This document shows positions 25,521 through 33,930 of a stretch of 64,000 nt of DNA, in pieces. Position 1 is the stretch's first letter; each line of letters starts with the position of its first letter. The position numbers were made by a program, and so were the translations under genes. The DNA lies in the NCBI RefSeq assembly GCF_026341815.1, contig NZ_JAPENX010000001.1, forward strand, positions 3,782,001 through 3,846,000, in the 5' to 3' direction. The notes under the pieces are model-generated. The model saw nothing but the letters and a program-made list of their open reading frames with translations. It did no database searches and was not told the DNA's origin. Source of the stretch: Streptomyces sp. NBC_00572 (GTDB taxonomy: Bacteria; Actinomycetota; Actinomycetes; Streptomycetales; Streptomycetaceae).

Positions 25521-26564
25521 TCAGTACTTGACGGTGATGCGTCGGGCGGGGCCGTCGACGCGGATCGAACCACCGCAGGGGATCACCTGCTGTGGGTCGG
25601 TGTGCCCGAAGTCCACGCCGAAGACCGCCATGGTCTCGGGCGCGTACTCGCCCAACGCCCGCAGTACCGCTTCGCGTTGGGCCTTCCGGTGCGCGGCCCG
25701 GGCCGGTGCCTCCAGCGGCTGCCCGAAGCTCCAGCTCTTGGCCCGGGCCACCAGGACGGCCGGAAACTGCCGCAGCAGCCCGCGCTCTCCCATGTTCCGC
25801 AGGATCCGGTACACCTCGTCGGCGCCCGGCATCTCCTCGGAGGTCTCCAGGAAGAGCACCTGCCCGGCGTACTCCTCGACCGGCCGGATCTCCCGGTCGG
25901 CCATCAGCATCCAGGCCAGGATCTCCAGGCAGCCGCCCCAGCCGATTCCGGTGACGACCCGGTCGGCGTTGTGCCAGAACCAGCCTTCGCCCGGCTCCAT
26001 CGCCGGTTCGCTCGCGAAGGTCTCCGGCGTCTCCCACGGCCCGTTGACATCACCGGCGTCCTCCGACGGCGTCAGCTCGTACGGCCCGGACCCGAGCAGA
26101 GCGGCCCGCAGCGAGTCCGCCGTCCGCGGGTGGAGTGCCCCGGGCCGGCCGAGCTCCACCATCACCGAGCCGCCGTGATAGCTCACGACGCCGAGGTTGC
26201 GCAGGAAGAGCAGGAGGTTGGTGTTGTCGCTGTACCCGAAGAACGGCTTCGGGTGGGCCCGGATCAACTCCCGGTCCAGATGCGGGAGCACGGTGATCTG
26301 GTCCTCGCCACCGATGCTCGCGATGACGGCCTTGATCTCCGGGTCGGCGAACGCGGCGTTCAGGTCGGCGGCGCGCTCCCGGGGCGTCGAGCCCCAGGTG
26401 CGGGTGGTCGGGTACTCGACCGGGATCAGACCGAACTCCTGCCGCAGCCGGTCGAGCCCCAGCTCGTAGGGCTGCGGGAAGATCCCCGGCAGGCCGCCCG
26501 AGGGGGAGACGATGGCGACCTTGTCGCCGGGCCGCGGCTTGGGCGGGTACGCAGGTGTCGACAT
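25521..26564 (-). CDS. S66 family peptidase (LD-carboxypeptidase / MccF-like)
   Basis: Serine peptidase of 347 residues. KVAIVSPSG opens the N-terminal domain, AVIASIGGEDQ and FFGYSDNTNLLLFLRNLG hold the catalytic Ser (in GYSD), and VLFLETSEE the Glu. FGVDFGHTDPQ near the C-terminus supplies the His. Family members cleave the L-D bond of muropeptide tetrapeptides in recycling or, in the MccF branch, inactivate peptidyl-nucleotide antibiotics. The WFWHNADRVVTGIGWGGCLE region is more MccF-like. The ATG follows the GNAT stop by 4 bases, so the two are co-transcribed. Confidence 0.87.
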   Translation of the reverse strand: MSTPAYPPKPRPGDKVAIVSPSGGLPGIFPQPYELGLDRLRQEFGLIPVEYPTTRTWGSTPRERAADLNAAFADPEIKAVIASIGGEDQITVLPHLDRELIRAHPKPFFGYSDNTNLLLFLRNLGVVSYHGGSVMVELGRPGALHPRTADSLRAALLGSGPYELTPSEDAGDVNGPWETPETFASEPAMEPGEGWFWHNADRVVTGIGWGGCLEILAWMLMADREIRPVEEYAGQVLFLETSEEMPGADEVYRILRNMGERGLLRQFPAVLVARAKSWSFGQPLEAPARAAHRKAQREAVLRALGEYAPETMAVFGVDFGHTDPQQVIPCGGSIRVDGPARRITVKY

Positions 26565-26568
26565 GCGG

Positions 26569-27342
26569 CTACACCCGCTCGAAGCAGTGGACGGTGTCGA
26601 CGATGGCGAAGCCCTTTCGTTCGTACCAGCGGTGCGGCCAGTTCGCCTTGTTCGCGCTCAGGAAGCGGAGGTCGCAGCCGGCCTCGGCCGCCAGGTGCAG
26701 TGCCGTGTCGATGACCCGTCCGGCGTGGCCCTGCCCGAGGTGCTTCTCGGCGGTGACCAGGTCCTCGATGCGGGCGATCCCGGCCGTCGGGTCGAGGTAC
26801 AGGTCGGCCCAGGACGCCACCTCGCCGTCCTCGGTGTACACGGCGAGGAACCGTACGTCCTCGGCGGCCCTGAGCCGGGCGGCCCGACGTTCCACCAGGT
26901 GGTGGACCTCCTCGTCGGATATCCCCGGCACGAACCGGTGCCAGGCCTCCGAGGCCGGCGCGCGCAGCTCGTCCAGATCCACCGGCCGAGCCCCGCCGTG
27001 CGCCGGGACCGGGCCGGTGTGCCGCATGAGGTGAATGGCCGCGTGGGTGTAACCGGCCCGCTCCAGCGGACCCCGGCAGGCGGCCGCGACCTCGTCGTCG
27101 ACGATGTAGACGAGCCGGTACGCGAGATGGCCGAGCAGTTCCTCGGCCCGCTCGGGCAGCGCCTCGGGGTCGGTCGATCCGTCGACCAGCAGGTGGTTGT
27201 TGCCCCGGGAATGGGTGTACCGGTCGTCGAGCGCGGCGAAGCCGCCGGGGAATTCGACGACCCGGGCGGCCTGACGACGGTGGAAGGCGGACAGGGCGGC
27301 GTGGATACGCGGCAGTTCGGGGCCGGTCGGTCGGGAAGTCAT
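26569..27342 (-). CDS. GNAT family acetyltransferase
   Basis: 257 residues, two GNAT-like halves. The C-terminal half is the clearer one: VASWADLYLDPTAGIARIEDL, VTAEKHLGQGHAGRVIDTAL (acetyl-CoA loop with Q-G-H-A-G) and FLSANKANWPHRWYERKGF. The N-terminal half (about 120 residues) is degenerate and may only dimerise or bind substrate. It forms an operon with the S66 peptidase gene downstream. The MccF system in other bacteria also pairs peptidase and acetyltransferase activities against processed microcins, so a role in self-protection against a nucleotide antibiotic is possible but speculative. Confidence 0.82.
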   Translation of the reverse strand: MTSRPTGPELPRIHAALSAFHRRQAARVVEFPGGFAALDDRYTHSRGNNHLLVDGSTDPEALPERAEELLGHLAYRLVYIVDDEVAAACRGPLERAGYTHAAIHLMRHTGPVPAHGGARPVDLDELRAPASEAWHRFVPGISDEEVHHLVERRAARLRAAEDVRFLAVYTEDGEVASWADLYLDPTAGIARIEDLVTAEKHLGQGHAGRVIDTALHLAAEAGCDLRFLSANKANWPHRWYERKGFAIVDTVHCFERV

Positions 27343-27444
27343 CCCGACAGCCTAGGAGTCACCCGGTCGACGCGACGGGTGATTATCGCCTGCGAGGGCA
27401 GGGGCGGACGCCGCGTCGGAGCCGCGCCGATCGGACTGTGGCCG

Positions 27445-27487
27445 GGTGGCCCGTGTGGCGGGGGGAACGGCCGCCACACGGGCCACC
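27445..27487. terminator. 17-bp terminator downstream of small secreted gene
   Basis: Perfect arms at 27445-27461 and 27471-27487 with a 9-base loop, 77 bases beyond the minus-strand stop at 27564. Confidence 0.75.
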
Positions 27488-27563
27488 GGTCGACCTGGGC
27501 GGCGGTCGTGTGTGTCACGGGGCGCCGCTTCCGCGATCAGTTCGGCGGGGAGTCGCCGACGCG

Positions 27564-27890
27564 CTACCGGGTGGGCGCGGGCAGGGTGGTCTTGGCGGCG
27601 GTGGTCCCACTGGTGCCGGTGGGGCCGAGGAGACCGGCCGGGCCGAGGAGCCCCGACGGACCGAGGAGACCGGCCGGGCCGAGGAGTCCGTTCGGGCCGG
27701 TGAGCGAGAGGTCGCCCAGGATCTCCGGAGCGTAGTTCACCTCCTGGGTGCAGGAGCCGAACGTGCTGTTCTGGCAGCTGTGGTCGAGGCTCTGGTTCGA
27801 CTGGTCGGTGTCGGCCTGCGAGGTGCCGATCATGCCGAGCGACAGGGCGCCCGCGGAGAGTGCGACGAGCAGGCCACGCATGTATCGCAT
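27564..27890 (-). CDS. Small secreted protein with GLLGPx repeats
   Basis: 108 residues. A signal peptide (MRYMRGLLVALSAGALSLG, cleavage after TSQA) is followed by a polar Gln/Ser/Asn segment with two Cys eight residues apart (CQNSTFGSC). Next come four or five tandem hexapeptides of the type GLLGPx, then a Thr/Ala tail. The Gly-x-x-Gly-Pro spacing recalls short collagen-like repeats, but the block is too short to form a stable triple helix alone. The ATG at 27890 has AAAGGACGAGG upstream. The family is not recognised. It is probably a surface or extracellular structural peptide. Confidence 0.7.
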   Translation of the reverse strand: MRYMRGLLVALSAGALSLGMIGTSQADTDQSNQSLDHSCQNSTFGSCTQEVNYAPEILGDLSLTGPNGLLGPAGLLGPSGLLGPAGLLGPTGTSGTTAAKTTLPAPTR

Positions 27891-28176
27891 GCCTCGTCCT
27901 TTCTGGGTCCGGCGGGTTTCGGCTCCCGCCGTGATCGCCCCACGTAACCGCGAGCCGACGGGACCCGGCGTATCCCGAGAGGTCGGTGTCGTCTCAACAG
28001 CCCAAAAAATCGTATACGCGGAGGACCGAACGCGGGTCTGAACGCGAGTCCGGACGGGGGGTCCGACCATGGGGTCCGAACACGGGCTCCTCTCCCTCGA
28101 CGTGCTGGTGACGTGGCATCAGAGCGCCTGCGGGTGGGGGAACATCGGTAGCGGACACCGCGCCACGGGGCGCGCT

Positions 28177-28188
28177 CTACGCGCGTAG
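28177..28188. promoter_or_regulatory. Nucleoside-regulon operator (perfect), add
   Basis: CTACGCGCGTAG, 16 bases before the add ATG. TAGCAT at 28193-28198 is a good -10 box about 7 bases before that ATG, so the message is probably leaderless and the operator would lie between -35 and -10, a blocking position. Confidence 0.75.
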
Positions 28189-28204
28189 GGGCTAGCATGC
28201 GGAA

Positions 28205-29359
28205 ATGACGAGCCAGACCCCCAGCGTCCCCACCGCGGACCAGATCCGCCGTGCCCCGAAGGTGCTGCTCCACGACCACCTCGACGGCGGACTGCGCCCC
28301 GGCACGATCATCGAACTCGCCCGGGAGCAGGGCTATCAGCAGCTCCCCGAGACGGAGCCCGACAAGCTCGGCATCTGGTTCCGCGAAGCCGCCGACTCCG
28401 GATCCCTGGAGCGGTACCTGGAGACCTTCGCGCACACCTGCGCCGTCATGCAGACCCGTGACGCCCTCTTCCGCGTCGCCGCCGAGTGCGCCGTCGACCT
28501 AGCCGAGGACGGCGTCGTGTACGCGGAGGTGCGCTACGCCCCCGAGCAGCACCTGGAGGCCGGCCTCACCCTGGAAGAGGTCGTCGAGGCCGTCAATGAG
28601 GGCTTCCGGGAGGGCGAGCGGCAGGCCAGGGCCAACGGTCACCGCATCCGGGTCGGTGCCCTGCTCACCGCCATGCGGCACGCCGCCCGCGCCCTGGAGA
28701 TCGCCGAACTCGCCAACCGCTACCGGGACACCGGCGTCGTCGGCTTCGACATCGCGGGCGCCGAGGCCGGCTACCCGCCCACCCGGCACCTCGACGCCTT
28801 CGAGTACCTCAAGCGGGAGAACAACCACTTCACGATCCACGCGGGCGAGGCCTTCGGGCTGCCCTCCATCTGGCAGGCGCTCCAGTGGTGCGGGGCCGAC
28901 CGGCTCGGGCACGGCGTCCGGATCATCGACGACATCGAGGTCGCCGACGACGGCTCGGTGACCCTCGGCCGGCTCGCCGCCTACGTCCGCGACAAGCGCA
29001 TCCCGCTGGAGATGTGCCCCTCGTCCAACCTCCAGACCGGCGCCGCGGCCTCGTTCGCCGAGCACCCCATCGGTCTGCTCCGCAAGCTGCACTTCCGGGC
29101 CACGGTCAACACCGACAACCGGCTCATGAGCGGGACCAGCATGAGCCGGGAATTCGAGCTGCTGACCGAAGCATTCGATTACACGCTCGATGACATGCAG
29201 TGGTTCACTGTCAATGCGATGAAATCAGCGTTCATTCCTTTCGATGAACGCCTCGCCATGATCAACGAGGTCATCAAGCCCGGATATGCCGAGCTGAAGT
29301 CCGAATGGCTGTTCCAGCAGACCGCCACGACCAGCGAGTCTTCCCGTATCGCGGGCTGA
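28205..29359 (+). CDS. add: Adenosine deaminase
   Basis: Deaminates adenosine and deoxyadenosine to inosine and deoxyinosine with zinc. 384 residues, the usual actinobacterial length. [10 protein letters not shown] contains the two metal His (23 and 25). [18 protein letters not shown] (His metal ligand and catalytic Glu), RLGHGVRI and [11 protein letters not shown] follow in the family order; the common NTDDP is NTDNR here. The inosine made would be the substrate of the purine nucleoside phosphorylase encoded at 59.2-60.1 kb, which carries the same operator. Confidence 0.94.
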   Translation: MTSQTPSVPTADQIRRAPKVLLHDHLDGGLRPGTIIELAREQGYQQLPETEPDKLGIWFREAADSGSLERYLETFAHTCAVMQTRDALFRVAAECAVDLAEDGVVYAEVRYAPEQHLEAGLTLEEVVEAVNEGFREGERQARANGHRIRVGALLTAMRHAARALEIAELANRYRDTGVVGFDIAGAEAGYPPTRHLDAFEYLKRENNHFTIHAGEAFGLPSIWQALQWCGADRLGHGVRIIDDIEVADDGSVTLGRLAAYVRDKRIPLEMCPSSNLQTGAAASFAEHPIGLLRKLHFRATVNTDNRLMSGTSMSREFELLTEAFDYTLDDMQWFTVNAMKSAFIPFDERLAMINEVIKPGYAELKSEWLFQQTATTSESSRIAG

Positions 29360-29383
29360 ACACCACCCCGTCAAGGGGAGCCG

Positions 29384-29415
29384 AGCGGCCGGGGAAAGCG
29401 CGACACCCGGCCGCT
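29384..29415. terminator. Terminator after add
   Basis: AGCGGCCGGG (29384-29393) pairs with CCCGGCCGCT (29406-29415). An alternative pairing GGAAAGCG/CGCTTTCC overlaps it. Confidence 0.6.
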
Positions 29416-29532
29416 TTCCGGTGTTTGCGGACGGGTCGATCACTGGTTAGGTTGCAGAGCCGCTCTGCATTCCCAGGATTTCCCCGCCCGGCTTTCCCGG
29501 AAGCCCCCGGATTCCCCAAGGAAGATTTTCAG

Positions 29533-29913
29533 ATGAAGCAGTCTGCCGCCAAGAAGCTCGGTGTCGCCGCTCTCGGTGCCGCTTTCGCCGCTGCCGCCGC
29601 CGGCACGGCCTCCGCCGCCCCGGTCGCGCCCGCCACCCCCGACGCGCTCGGCCTGGTGACCCAGACCGTGCCGCTGGGTGACGGCCTCACCGAGCTCCCC
29701 GACGGCGCCGCCGAGTCCCTCGGTGCCGGTCAGGGCGCCCTCGGCCAGGGCCTCGACCAGGGTGTGAAGACCCTCCCGGCCGCCGCCGGACAGGCCACCC
29801 AGAGCCTCCCGCTCGACGCCGCCGCCGGCGGTCTCGGCGCCACCCCGCTGGGCGGCCTGCTCGGCGGTCTGCCGCTGCAGGGCCTGCCGCTGCAGGGCCT
29901 GCCGCTCGGCTGA
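29533..29913 (+). CDS. Small secreted Ala/Gly/Leu-rich protein
   Basis: 126 residues. A signal peptide (MKQSAAKKLGVAALG onwards) ends at ASA-AP. The mature chain is rich in Ala, Gly, Leu and Pro with no Cys. It ends in the repeats GLPLQ GLPLQ GLPLG. No enzyme motif is visible. The composition resembles the secreted protein at 35580-35978, and the two may be distant relatives. It is probably an abundant cell-surface or extracellular protein; the function is unknown. AAGGAAGA precedes the ATG, and a UUU-less but long hairpin follows. Confidence 0.7.
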   Translation: MKQSAAKKLGVAALGAAFAAAAAGTASAAPVAPATPDALGLVTQTVPLGDGLTELPDGAAESLGAGQGALGQGLDQGVKTLPAAAGQATQSLPLDAAAGGLGATPLGGLLGGLPLQGLPLQGLPLG

Positions 29914-29940
29914 CCCCGGCGCCGTACACGGCTCTCCGTA

Positions 29941-29988
29941 CGCCGAAGGGGCGCGCACCCGGTTTCCCGGGCACGCGCCCCTTCGGCG
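29941..29988. terminator. Bidirectional terminator
   Basis: CGCCGAAGGGGCGCG (29941-29955) and its exact complement at 29974-29988, between the convergent secreted-protein and PspC genes. Confidence 0.8.
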
Positions 29989-29996
29989 TGGGTCCA

Positions 29997-30197
29997 TCAC
30001 CAGGCGGTGGTGGCCTTCCGCTCGTCCGGCATGAAGATCCACAGGGCGATGTAGATCAGGAACTGCGGGCCGGGAAGCAGGCACGAGACCAGGAAGATCA
30101 GACGCATCGTGTTCGCGGAGATGCCGAAGCGCCGGGCCAGACCCGCGCACACTCCGCCGATCACGCGTCCGTCACGGGGGCGGGTCAGTGCGGCCAT
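29997..30197 (-). CDS. PspC-domain small membrane protein
   Basis: 66 residues, nearly all of it a PspC domain: LTRPRDGRVIGGVCAGLARRFG, then ANTMRLIFLVSCLLPGPQFLIYIALWIFMP, one long or two short hydrophobic segments. PspC proteins sit in the inner membrane and take part in envelope-stress responses. This is a minimal, stand-alone version with no DNA-binding or histidine-kinase fusion. GAAGGAG precedes the ATG at 30197. The VanZ gene lies upstream on the same strand but 90 bases away. Confidence 0.85.
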   Translation of the reverse strand: MAALTRPRDGRVIGGVCAGLARRFGISANTMRLIFLVSCLLPGPQFLIYIALWIFMPDERKATTAW

Positions 30198-30286
30198 GGT
30201 GGGCTCCTTCGGAGTTGTCCGGGAGCCGCTCCGTCGGGCTCCCGATGACTCCATGGTGCCTCCGGGCGGGGGGCCGGGGCGTCGGT

Positions 30287-30868
30287 CTACCGGGCGATCG
30301 GGACCCTGGTAATCGTCGGGGTCGCACCCTGAGACCCCTCGTTCCGCAGCAGGGGGGAACCCCGACCCGGTCCCGTACCAGGGGAGGACTCCGTCCGTCC
30401 CACGTCCGACCTGCGGCGCAGCCAGGTGCGGCCGGCCGGGACGAAGAGGAGATGGGCGAGCGCCACCCCGGCGGTGTTCAGGAGGACCGAGTCCACGTCC
30501 ACGACCTGACCCGGTACCGCGGTCTGCAGGAGTTCCACGGCGAGTGACACCAGGGCCCCGGCCGCGGTCGTACGGGCCAGCGAGGCCCACCCGGAGACAT
30601 GGAGCCGGCCGTCGGCCATCGGGAGCAGGATCCCGAGCGGGGCCAGGAGCAGCAGGCCCTCACCGATCAGCCGGACGGCCTCGACGGTACCGAGGGCGAG
30701 ATCGGCCCGGAGGCCGTTCAGCGGGACCGTGTTCGGCGCGGTCACCCAGGCCACGTCCCGTGGGCGCAGGCTGACCCAGGCGACGAGCAGCAGATGCGCG
30801 AGGACGAGGACGAACCCCGCCACGCGGACGACCACGGCGGCACTGCCGCCCGAACCTTGACGCTGCAC
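30287..30868 (-). CDS. VanZ family membrane protein
   Basis: 193 residues with four or five hydrophobic segments and the VanZ pattern: SLRPRDVAWVTAPNTVPLNGL, GLLLLAPLGILLPM, ELLQTAVPGQVVDVDSVLLNTAGVALAHLL. The C-terminal 40 residues are polar and disordered-looking. VanZ homologues are widespread in Streptomyces and most have nothing to do with glycopeptide resistance. The GTG at 30868 is the first plausible start before the hydrophobic core; the start is uncertain because the G-run before it is too close. It lies just beyond the afsQ2-lipoprotein operon terminator. Confidence 0.78.
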   Translation of the reverse strand: MQRQGSGGSAAVVVRVAGFVLVLAHLLLVAWVSLRPRDVAWVTAPNTVPLNGLRADLALGTVEAVRLIGEGLLLLAPLGILLPMADGRLHVSGWASLARTTAAGALVSLAVELLQTAVPGQVVDVDSVLLNTAGVALAHLLFVPAGRTWLRRRSDVGRTESSPGTGPGRGSPLLRNEGSQGATPTITRVPIAR

Positions 30869-30922
30869 GCCCCCCAAGACGCCCCCAGCGGCGGAATCGG
30901 TTCCGCCGAACCGCACCAGACC

Positions 30923-30941
30923 CCCCCCACAACGTGGGGGG
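30923..30941. terminator. Terminator of the afsQ operon
   Basis: CCCCCCAC (30923-30930) and GTGGGGGG (30934-30941), 8 bp with a 3-base loop, just past the minus-strand lipoprotein stop at 30949. Confidence 0.6.
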
Positions 30942-30948
30942 CGGGGCG

Positions 30949-31560
30949 TCAGCCCTGCGGCGGGGCCGTCGGCGGGGTTGATTCCGGGCGTTCGCGGAGT
31001 TCCGGTGTGCAGCGGTAGCGCTTCGGGGCGTACGCGCCCGGGCCGCCGAGCAGGACCGTCTGCTCGCCCGCGCCCGCCGAGCTCGCCGCGAACGTGCAGA
31101 CCAGCTGCGACAGGGCCGTCGGCGCCAGGTCCTCCGGCTGGCGGCTCAGCCGCAGGGTGTCCGCCGGGTCGCCCCGGCGGCCGCCGGTCACCACCAGCGG
31201 GCCGCGCACCGCCGTCGTGAAACCGGCCCGCTGCTCGCTCTCCGAAGGCTCGGCGAGCAGCTGCGCGAGCAGCCCCCGCGCCGTGCGCACCGGGTCGCCG
31301 CCCGCCTTCTCCTCCGGCAGCGGCGACCGCCGGTCCACCGCCTCCAGCTGCGAGCCGCAGACCAGGAACGCCCGGACCGGCACGCCCTGCACCGCCGCCC
31401 CCGTCGTCCCCTCCTCGGTCACCCTGCACGGGACCCGGGACGGGGCCGCGCCCGCGTCCACCGGGACCGACGTGGTCCTGATCCCGCAGCCGGTGGCCAG
31501 CGCGGTGAGCGCGACGAGCCCGGCCACCACGGCCGTACGCCCCACAGTGCGGCGCTTCAC
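30949..31560 (-). CDS. Lipoprotein of the AfsQ operon
   Basis: 203 residues. A signal peptide with lipobox LATGC puts it on the outer membrane face. The mature part has four further Cys (PCRV, VCGS, VCTF, RCTP) that could form two disulphides, and motifs GVPVRAFLVCGSQLEAV and GLLAQLLAEPSESEQRAGFTTAV resembling GerMN-like lipoproteins. The GTG at 31560 overlaps the afsQ2 stop (GTGA), so it is coupled to the sensor kinase. A role as accessory sensor or brake for AfsQ2 is inferred from this linkage, which is kept in S. coelicolor. Confidence 0.8.
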   Translation of the reverse strand: MKRRTVGRTAVVAGLVALTALATGCGIRTTSVPVDAGAAPSRVPCRVTEEGTTGAAVQGVPVRAFLVCGSQLEAVDRRSPLPEEKAGGDPVRTARGLLAQLLAEPSESEQRAGFTTAVRGPLVVTGGRRGDPADTLRLSRQPEDLAPTALSQLVCTFAASSAGAGEQTVLLGGPGAYAPKRYRCTPELRERPESTPPTAPPQG

Positions 31561-33086
31561 TCTTCCTCCACCTCGCCCTGGCTGCTGCGGGTCTGCACCT
31601 CGCGCGTGATGCCCGACGCGTCCAGGGGCAGTCGCAGCACGAACACCGCGCCGTCCACCACCCCGTCCTCGCCGGTCGAGTTCGCGGCGGTGATCGAACC
31701 GCCGTGGATCAGCGCGTTCTCCATGGCGATCGACAGACCGAGTCCGCTGCCGTCGGACCGGGGCCGGGACGCGCTCGCCTTGTAGAAGCGGTCGAAGACG
31801 TGCGGCAGGACCTCTTCGGGGATGCCGGGTCCGTGGTCGCGCACCGCGATGACCAGCTCGTCGCCCTCCGTACGCACCGAGACCCGGACCGGCGAACCGC
31901 CGTGCTTCAGTGCGTTCCCGATCAGGTTCGCCAGGATCACGTCGAGCCGGCGCGGGTCGAGCGGCGCCACGATCCCGCGCTCGGCGTCCAGGTCGACCGC
32001 GTCGAGCCACGCGCGCGCGTCGATGCACGCGGTGATCTGGTCGGCGATGTCCACCTCGTCGAGGACGAGCCGGGCGGTGCCCGCGTCGAAGCGGGTCACC
32101 TCCATCAGGTTCTCCACCAGGTTGTTGAGGCGGTGGGTCTCGCTGACCACGAGCGCCACTGCCGGGGCGATCATCGGGTCGAGGGAGTCCTGCTCGTCCT
32201 CCAGGACCTCCGTGACGGCCGTGAGGGCGGTCAGCGGGGTCCGCAGCTCGTGCGACATGTCGGCGACGAACCGCCGGGAGGACTCCTCCCGGGCGCTCAT
32301 GTCCGCGACCTTCTTCTGCAGGGACTCGGCCGCACTGTTGAACGTACGGGTGAGATCGGCCAGTTCGTCGGCGCCGGTGACCCGCAGCCGGGTGTCGAGC
32401 TTGCCCTCGCCGAGCTGCTTGGCCGCCTCGCCGAGCCGGTGCACCGGACGCAGCACGGTCGTCGCCGCGACCTGCGCGAGCAGCACGGAGCCCGCCACCG
32501 CGAGCGCGGTGGCGATGCCGAGCGACCAGGCGAGCGAGTTCAGATCGGCCTTCTCCGCGGCGAGCGACTTGAACATGTAACCGGCGGGCCCGCCGCCGTC
32601 GATCCGCGTCCCGCCGACCAGGTACGGCGTCCCGTTCCGCTCCGTACGCTGCCAGAACAGGTGGTACGGATACGGGTTGGCCTCCGTCACCGGGCGCTCG
32701 GTGTCCACCGCGACCATCAGCGAGCGCGGCACGTCGGCCAGAGTGAAGTCGTCCGGGTCCGAGGCCCCGACGATCGGCTTGCCCGCCGCCCGCTCGCCCA
32801 GCAGGAGCACCTGGTAGTTGGCGCTGCCGGTCGCCATCAGCTCGGCGGTCCGGCTCAGATCCTCCTGGGTGGGCCGCAGCGGCAGCGTCGCCGCCCGGTT
32901 CTGCATCTCCTGCCGGAAGTCGTTGAGCGCCCCGTCCTGGGTACGGGTCAGCACCGCCTCACGGTTCAGCCAGTACGCGATGCCGGACGCGGAGACTGCC
33001 GCGGTGAGCGCGACGAGGGCGAAGACGACGACAAGACGCAGTCGCAGGCTGGAGAGGCGCAGCCGCGTGACGATCCCTTTGCTCAC
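31557..33086 (-). CDS. afsQ2: Sensor histidine kinase AfsQ2
   Basis: Membrane sensor of 509 residues, partner of AfsQ1. The first membrane segment is at about 17-39, an extracytoplasmic sensor domain spans to about 182, and the second segment is at 184-208. HAMP runs to about 260. The phosphoacceptor His279 is in FVADMSHELRTPL. The ATPase domain has NALKHG, VRDHGPGIP and GSGLGLSIAMENALIHGG. The GTG at 33086 overlaps the afsQ1 stop. In S. coelicolor AfsQ1/Q2 responds to nitrogen conditions (glutamate) and controls antibiotic genes and sigQ; the identity here rests on the whole locus. Confidence 0.92.
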   Translation of the reverse strand: MSKGIVTRLRLSSLRLRLVVVFALVALTAAVSASGIAYWLNREAVLTRTQDGALNDFRQEMQNRAATLPLRPTQEDLSRTAELMATGSANYQVLLLGERAAGKPIVGASDPDDFTLADVPRSLMVAVDTERPVTEANPYPYHLFWQRTERNGTPYLVGGTRIDGGGPAGYMFKSLAAEKADLNSLAWSLGIATALAVAGSVLLAQVAATTVLRPVHRLGEAAKQLGEGKLDTRLRVTGADELADLTRTFNSAAESLQKKVADMSAREESSRRFVADMSHELRTPLTALTAVTEVLEDEQDSLDPMIAPAVALVVSETHRLNNLVENLMEVTRFDAGTARLVLDEVDIADQITACIDARAWLDAVDLDAERGIVAPLDPRRLDVILANLIGNALKHGGSPVRVSVRTEGDELVIAVRDHGPGIPEEVLPHVFDRFYKASASRPRSDGSGLGLSIAMENALIHGGSITAANSTGEDGVVDGAVFVLRLPLDASGITREVQTRSSQGEVEEE

Positions 33087-33760
33087 GCAGGGACGTCCAG
33101 CCGGTACCCGACCCCGCGCACGGTACGGATGAGCGTCGGCGAGGACGGCACGTCCTCCACCTTGGCGCGCAGCCGCTGCACACAGGCGTCGACGAGCCGC
33201 GAGTCGCCCAGGTAGTCGTGCTCCCACACGAGCCGCAGCAACTGCTGCCGGGAGAGCGCCTGTCCGGGCCGGCGGCTCAGCTCCAGGAGAAGCCGCAGCT
33301 CGGTCGGGGTGAGCTGGAGGTCCTCGCCGTTCTTCGTGACCGTCATGGCGGAGCGGTCGATCACGAGCGAGCCGTAGGTCGCCGAGTCCGTCGACTCCCG
33401 CTCACCGCGCCGTAGTACGGCCCGGATCCTGGCGTCGAGGACGCGGCCCTGCACCGGCTTGACGACATAGTCGTCGGCCCCGGACTCCAGGCCCACGACC
33501 ACGTCGATGTCGTCGCTGCGCGCGGTCAGCAGGATGATCGGCAACTGGTCCGTGCGGCGGATGCGCCGACAGACCTCGAAGCCGTCGATACCGGGCAGCA
33601 TGACGTCGAGCACGACCAGGTCCGGCCGCTGCTCGCGCAGCAGCTGGAGGCCGTCCTCACCCGTCGCGGCGGTGGCCACCCGGTGGCCCTGCCGTGACAG
33701 GGAGAGTTCGAGGGCCGTGCGGATGGCGTCGTCGTCCTCGATCAGCAACAGAAAAGGCAC
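33083..33760 (-). CDS. afsQ1: Response regulator AfsQ1
   Basis: OmpR-family regulator of 225 residues, the same length as S. coelicolor AfsQ1 and nearly identical to it as I recall the sequence. The receiver has LLLIEDDDAIRTALELSL, phosphoacceptor Asp52 in VVLDVMLPGIDG, and DDYVVKPV. The winged helix covers the last 95 residues (LQLTPTELRLLLELSRRPG, VDACVQRLRAKVED, IRTVRGVGYRLD). The GTG at 33760 is chosen from that match; the open frame continues upstream without support. It binds direct repeats of GTnAC spaced by 6, and one such site lies in the intergenic region to sigQ. Confidence 0.95.
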   Translation of the reverse strand: MPFLLLIEDDDAIRTALELSLSRQGHRVATAATGEDGLQLLREQRPDLVVLDVMLPGIDGFEVCRRIRRTDQLPIILLTARSDDIDVVVGLESGADDYVVKPVQGRVLDARIRAVLRRGERESTDSATYGSLVIDRSAMTVTKNGEDLQLTPTELRLLLELSRRPGQALSRQQLLRLVWEHDYLGDSRLVDACVQRLRAKVEDVPSSPTLIRTVRGVGYRLDVPA

Positions 33761-33829
33761 AGGCCACATTCTGTCGCATTGGGCCGTCCGAGTTCGACCG
33801 CTGGGAGGCGCGCTTCTGCCCGGGGCCCT

Positions 33830-33845
33830 GTGACACGCCTGTGAC
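33830..33845. promoter_or_regulatory. AfsQ1 box in the sigQ-afsQ1 intergenic region
   Basis: GTGAC (33830-33834), six bases, GTGAC (33841-33845), exactly the GTnAC-N6-GTnAC direct repeat reported for AfsQ1. It lies 86 bases before the sigQ ATG and 70 bases before afsQ1, so it may serve both directions. Confidence 0.8.
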
Positions 33846-33930
33846 AGTCGGCGGACAACGCCATGAAGTCCGGTGGGCAAGCTTCATTGCACACGGACCG
33901 AAACACACTCCAACCGACGGGGGGCGCCAA

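Noticed and set aside
30287..30868. Glycopeptide resistance through VanZ
   Set aside because: No vanHAX or vanRS genes are nearby, and VanZ-like proteins are widespread in actinobacteria without a resistance role.
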